Positions 6,009-7,188 of a stretch of DNA of 7,188 nt are shown piece by piece. The notes beneath the pieces are model-generated. The model was given only the letters and a program-made list of their open reading frames with translations. It was not told the DNA's origin and did not search any database. Both the position numbers and the translations under genes were made by a program. This DNA comes from Boseongicola sp. SB0675_bin_26 (GTDB lineage: Bacteria > Pseudomonadota > Alphaproteobacteria > Rhodobacterales > Rhodobacteraceae), in NCBI GenBank assembly GCA_009843725.1, contig VYCX01000487.1:1-7188 (forward strand), written 5' to 3'. Numbering within the stretch: the first letter of the stretch is position 1; every line of letters starts with the position of its first letter.

Positions 6009-7188
6009 ATGGATGGCACAGTACTGGTAGCTGACGACGACCGCACGATCCGAACGGTGCTGACTCAGGCCTTGACCCGAGGCGGCTGCAAGGTTCACGC
6101 CACATCTTCGCTTCTTACATTGATGCGATGGGTCAACGAGGGAAAGGGCGATCTGGTGATCACCGACGTGATCATGCCGGACGGGAACGGAATCGAGCTG
6201 GTCCCGGAGATCAACTCGGTGCGTCCCGATCTGCCAGTCATAGTGATCTCCGCGCAGAACACCATCGTTACGGCAATCCAGGCAACCGAGGCGGACGCAT
6301 ATCACTACTTGCCCAAGCCTTTCGATCTGCCCGACCTGATGAAGCGGGTAAGCCGGGCGCTCGCCGACAAGCCGCAGAGTCGTGTACAATCGTCCCAAGC
6401 GGACGAGGTCGTGACCGAGGACCTGCCTCTTGTCGGACGCAGCCCGGCCATGCAGTCGCTCTATCAAGCGATTGCCCGGGTGATGAATGCCGACCTGCCC
6501 ATACTGATCACCGGCGAAAGCGGGACAGGCAAGTCCTTGATTGCACGCATCATTCACGACTTGGGCGATCGGCGCAGCATGCCGCTAGTCAGCGCGACCG
6601 GAGCGGAATTCCAGAACGTCGAGGAGTCGTTCTCCTTGGTAAGCCGGGCACGGAACGGAACCCTTTTGCTCGACGAGGTCGCCGACCTTCCGTTCGAAGC
6701 GCAAACCCGAATTGTCCGCATGCTGGACGACCTGAAAGAGGACGGCCCGCGCATCATTGCGACCACGCAAGCCGACCTTGCAGCGGCGATGGACAAGAGC
6801 GGCTTTCGGCAAGACCTGTATTATCGGCTGAGCGGAATGACATTGAAACTGCCGCCGCTTCGAGACCGGATCGACGACATCATGCTGCTTGCCCGGCACT
6901 TCGCGCAGCGGGCCGAGCATGATGGATTGCCGACACGCCAATTCGACAGCCACGCTGTCGAGCTTCTTCGTGCATATTCCTGGCCCGGCAACGTTCGTCA
7001 GCTTGAAAACATCGTGCGGCGCCTGATGCTCATGGGCGGTGAGATGCGGATTCTGCGATCAGACGTGAAGTCGGTTCTCGACAACCAGCCGGAAGTCGTT
7101 TCCACGGTTGGCGCCGACAATGGCGTGTCCACATCGGTTGCCAAGCATCTCCGGAGGTACTTTGACCTGCATGGAGGGCATCTTCCGC
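6009..7188 (+). CDS. ntrC: Nitrogen regulation response regulator NtrC, GAFTGA-less type, 3' end missing
   Basis: ATG 6009 is preceded by GAGGG with a 4-base gap and opens a frame that stays open through 7188 (393 codons visible). The receiver domain (about 1-118) has the acidic cluster D9-D11, phosphoacceptor Asp53 in [11 protein letters not shown], Ser81 and Lys103 in [11 protein letters not shown]. The AAA+ domain has Walker A GESGTGKS (169-176), Walker [13 protein letters not shown] (217-228), the arginine region [11 protein letters not shown] (266-276), [10 protein letters not shown] and [10 protein letters not shown] (325-334). Between Walker A and B the whole ESELFGHEKGAFTGA loop used to contact sigma-54 is missing, a gap of about 18-20 residues. 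This is known of Rhodobacter capsulatus NtrC, which activates sigma-70 RNA polymerase. The DNA-binding domain starts near [15 protein letters not shown] and runs past the window edge. It is co-transcribed with ntrB. Confidence 0.96.
   Translation, partial: MDGTVLVADDDRTIRTVLTQALTRGGCKVHATSSLLTLMRWVNEGKGDLVITDVIMPDGNGIELVPEINSVRPDLPVIVISAQNTIVTAIQATEADAYHYLPKPFDLPDLMKRVSRALADKPQSRVQSSQADEVVTEDLPLVGRSPAMQSLYQAIARVMNADLPILITGESGTGKSLIARIIHDLGDRRSMPLVSATGAEFQNVEESFSLVSRARNGTLLLDEVADLPFEAQTRIVRMLDDLKEDGPRIIATTQADLAAAMDKSGFRQDLYYRLSGMTLKLPPLRDRIDDIMLLARHFAQRAEHDGLPTRQFDSHAVELLRAYSWPGNVRQLENIVRRLMLMGGEMRILRSDVKSVLDNQPEVVSTVGADNGVSTSVAKHLRRYFDLHGGHLP

Noticed and set aside
6128..6922. A 264-codon plus-strand frame within ntrC
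   Set aside because: It is an out-of-phase shadow of ntrC, very Arg-rich and without motifs; the ntrC frame carries all receiver and AAA+ motifs.

Overview
The window is GC-rich DNA with tightly packed genes and looks like a chromosomal housekeeping region of an alphaproteobacterium, most likely Rhodobacterales or a close relative. The best evidence is NtrC: its central AAA+ domain lacks the GAFTGA loop, as in Rhodobacter-type NtrC proteins that work with sigma-70 RNA polymerase rather than sigma-54. A divergent isp-pgpA-cinA / ntrBC layout also recalls that group, although this is from memory and no search was run.

Layout. (1) Bases 1-900, plus strand: the C-terminal part of a fold-type II PLP enzyme related to cysteine synthase / cystathionine beta-synthase, cut by the left edge. 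(2) Bases 901-1357: a 457-base stretch without a convincing gene, between two convergent genes. (3) Bases 1358-2539, minus: ammonium channel AmtB, with a good ribosome binding site and a 146-base upstream gap that holds a 17-bp dyad resembling the spacing of an NtrC site. (4) Bases 2686-4144, minus: a compact operon, ispF-pgpA-pncC (CinA C-terminal domain), in which both junctions are 4-base GTGA stop/start overlaps. (5) Bases 4145-4922: about 780 bases between the divergent ispF and ntrB. No recognisable ispD or dus gene is present, though both would be expected near here in related genomes. The right half holds a candidate sigma-70 promoter and two short consecutive reading frames leading directly into ntrB. 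(6) Bases 4923-7188, plus: ntrB and ntrC; ntrC is cut by the right edge.

Together, NtrB-NtrC is the two-component system that reads nitrogen status through PII proteins, and AmtB is a classic nitrogen-regulated target. The ispF operon supplies isoprenoid precursor synthesis (MEP pathway), phosphatidylglycerol synthesis and NMN recycling, and has no obvious functional link to nitrogen control. No mobile element, CRISPR array, tRNA or rRNA was seen. I found no clearly new biological system. The points most worth a second look are the short reading frames before ntrB, the missing ispD/dus, the GAFTGA-less NtrC and the divergent PLP enzyme.
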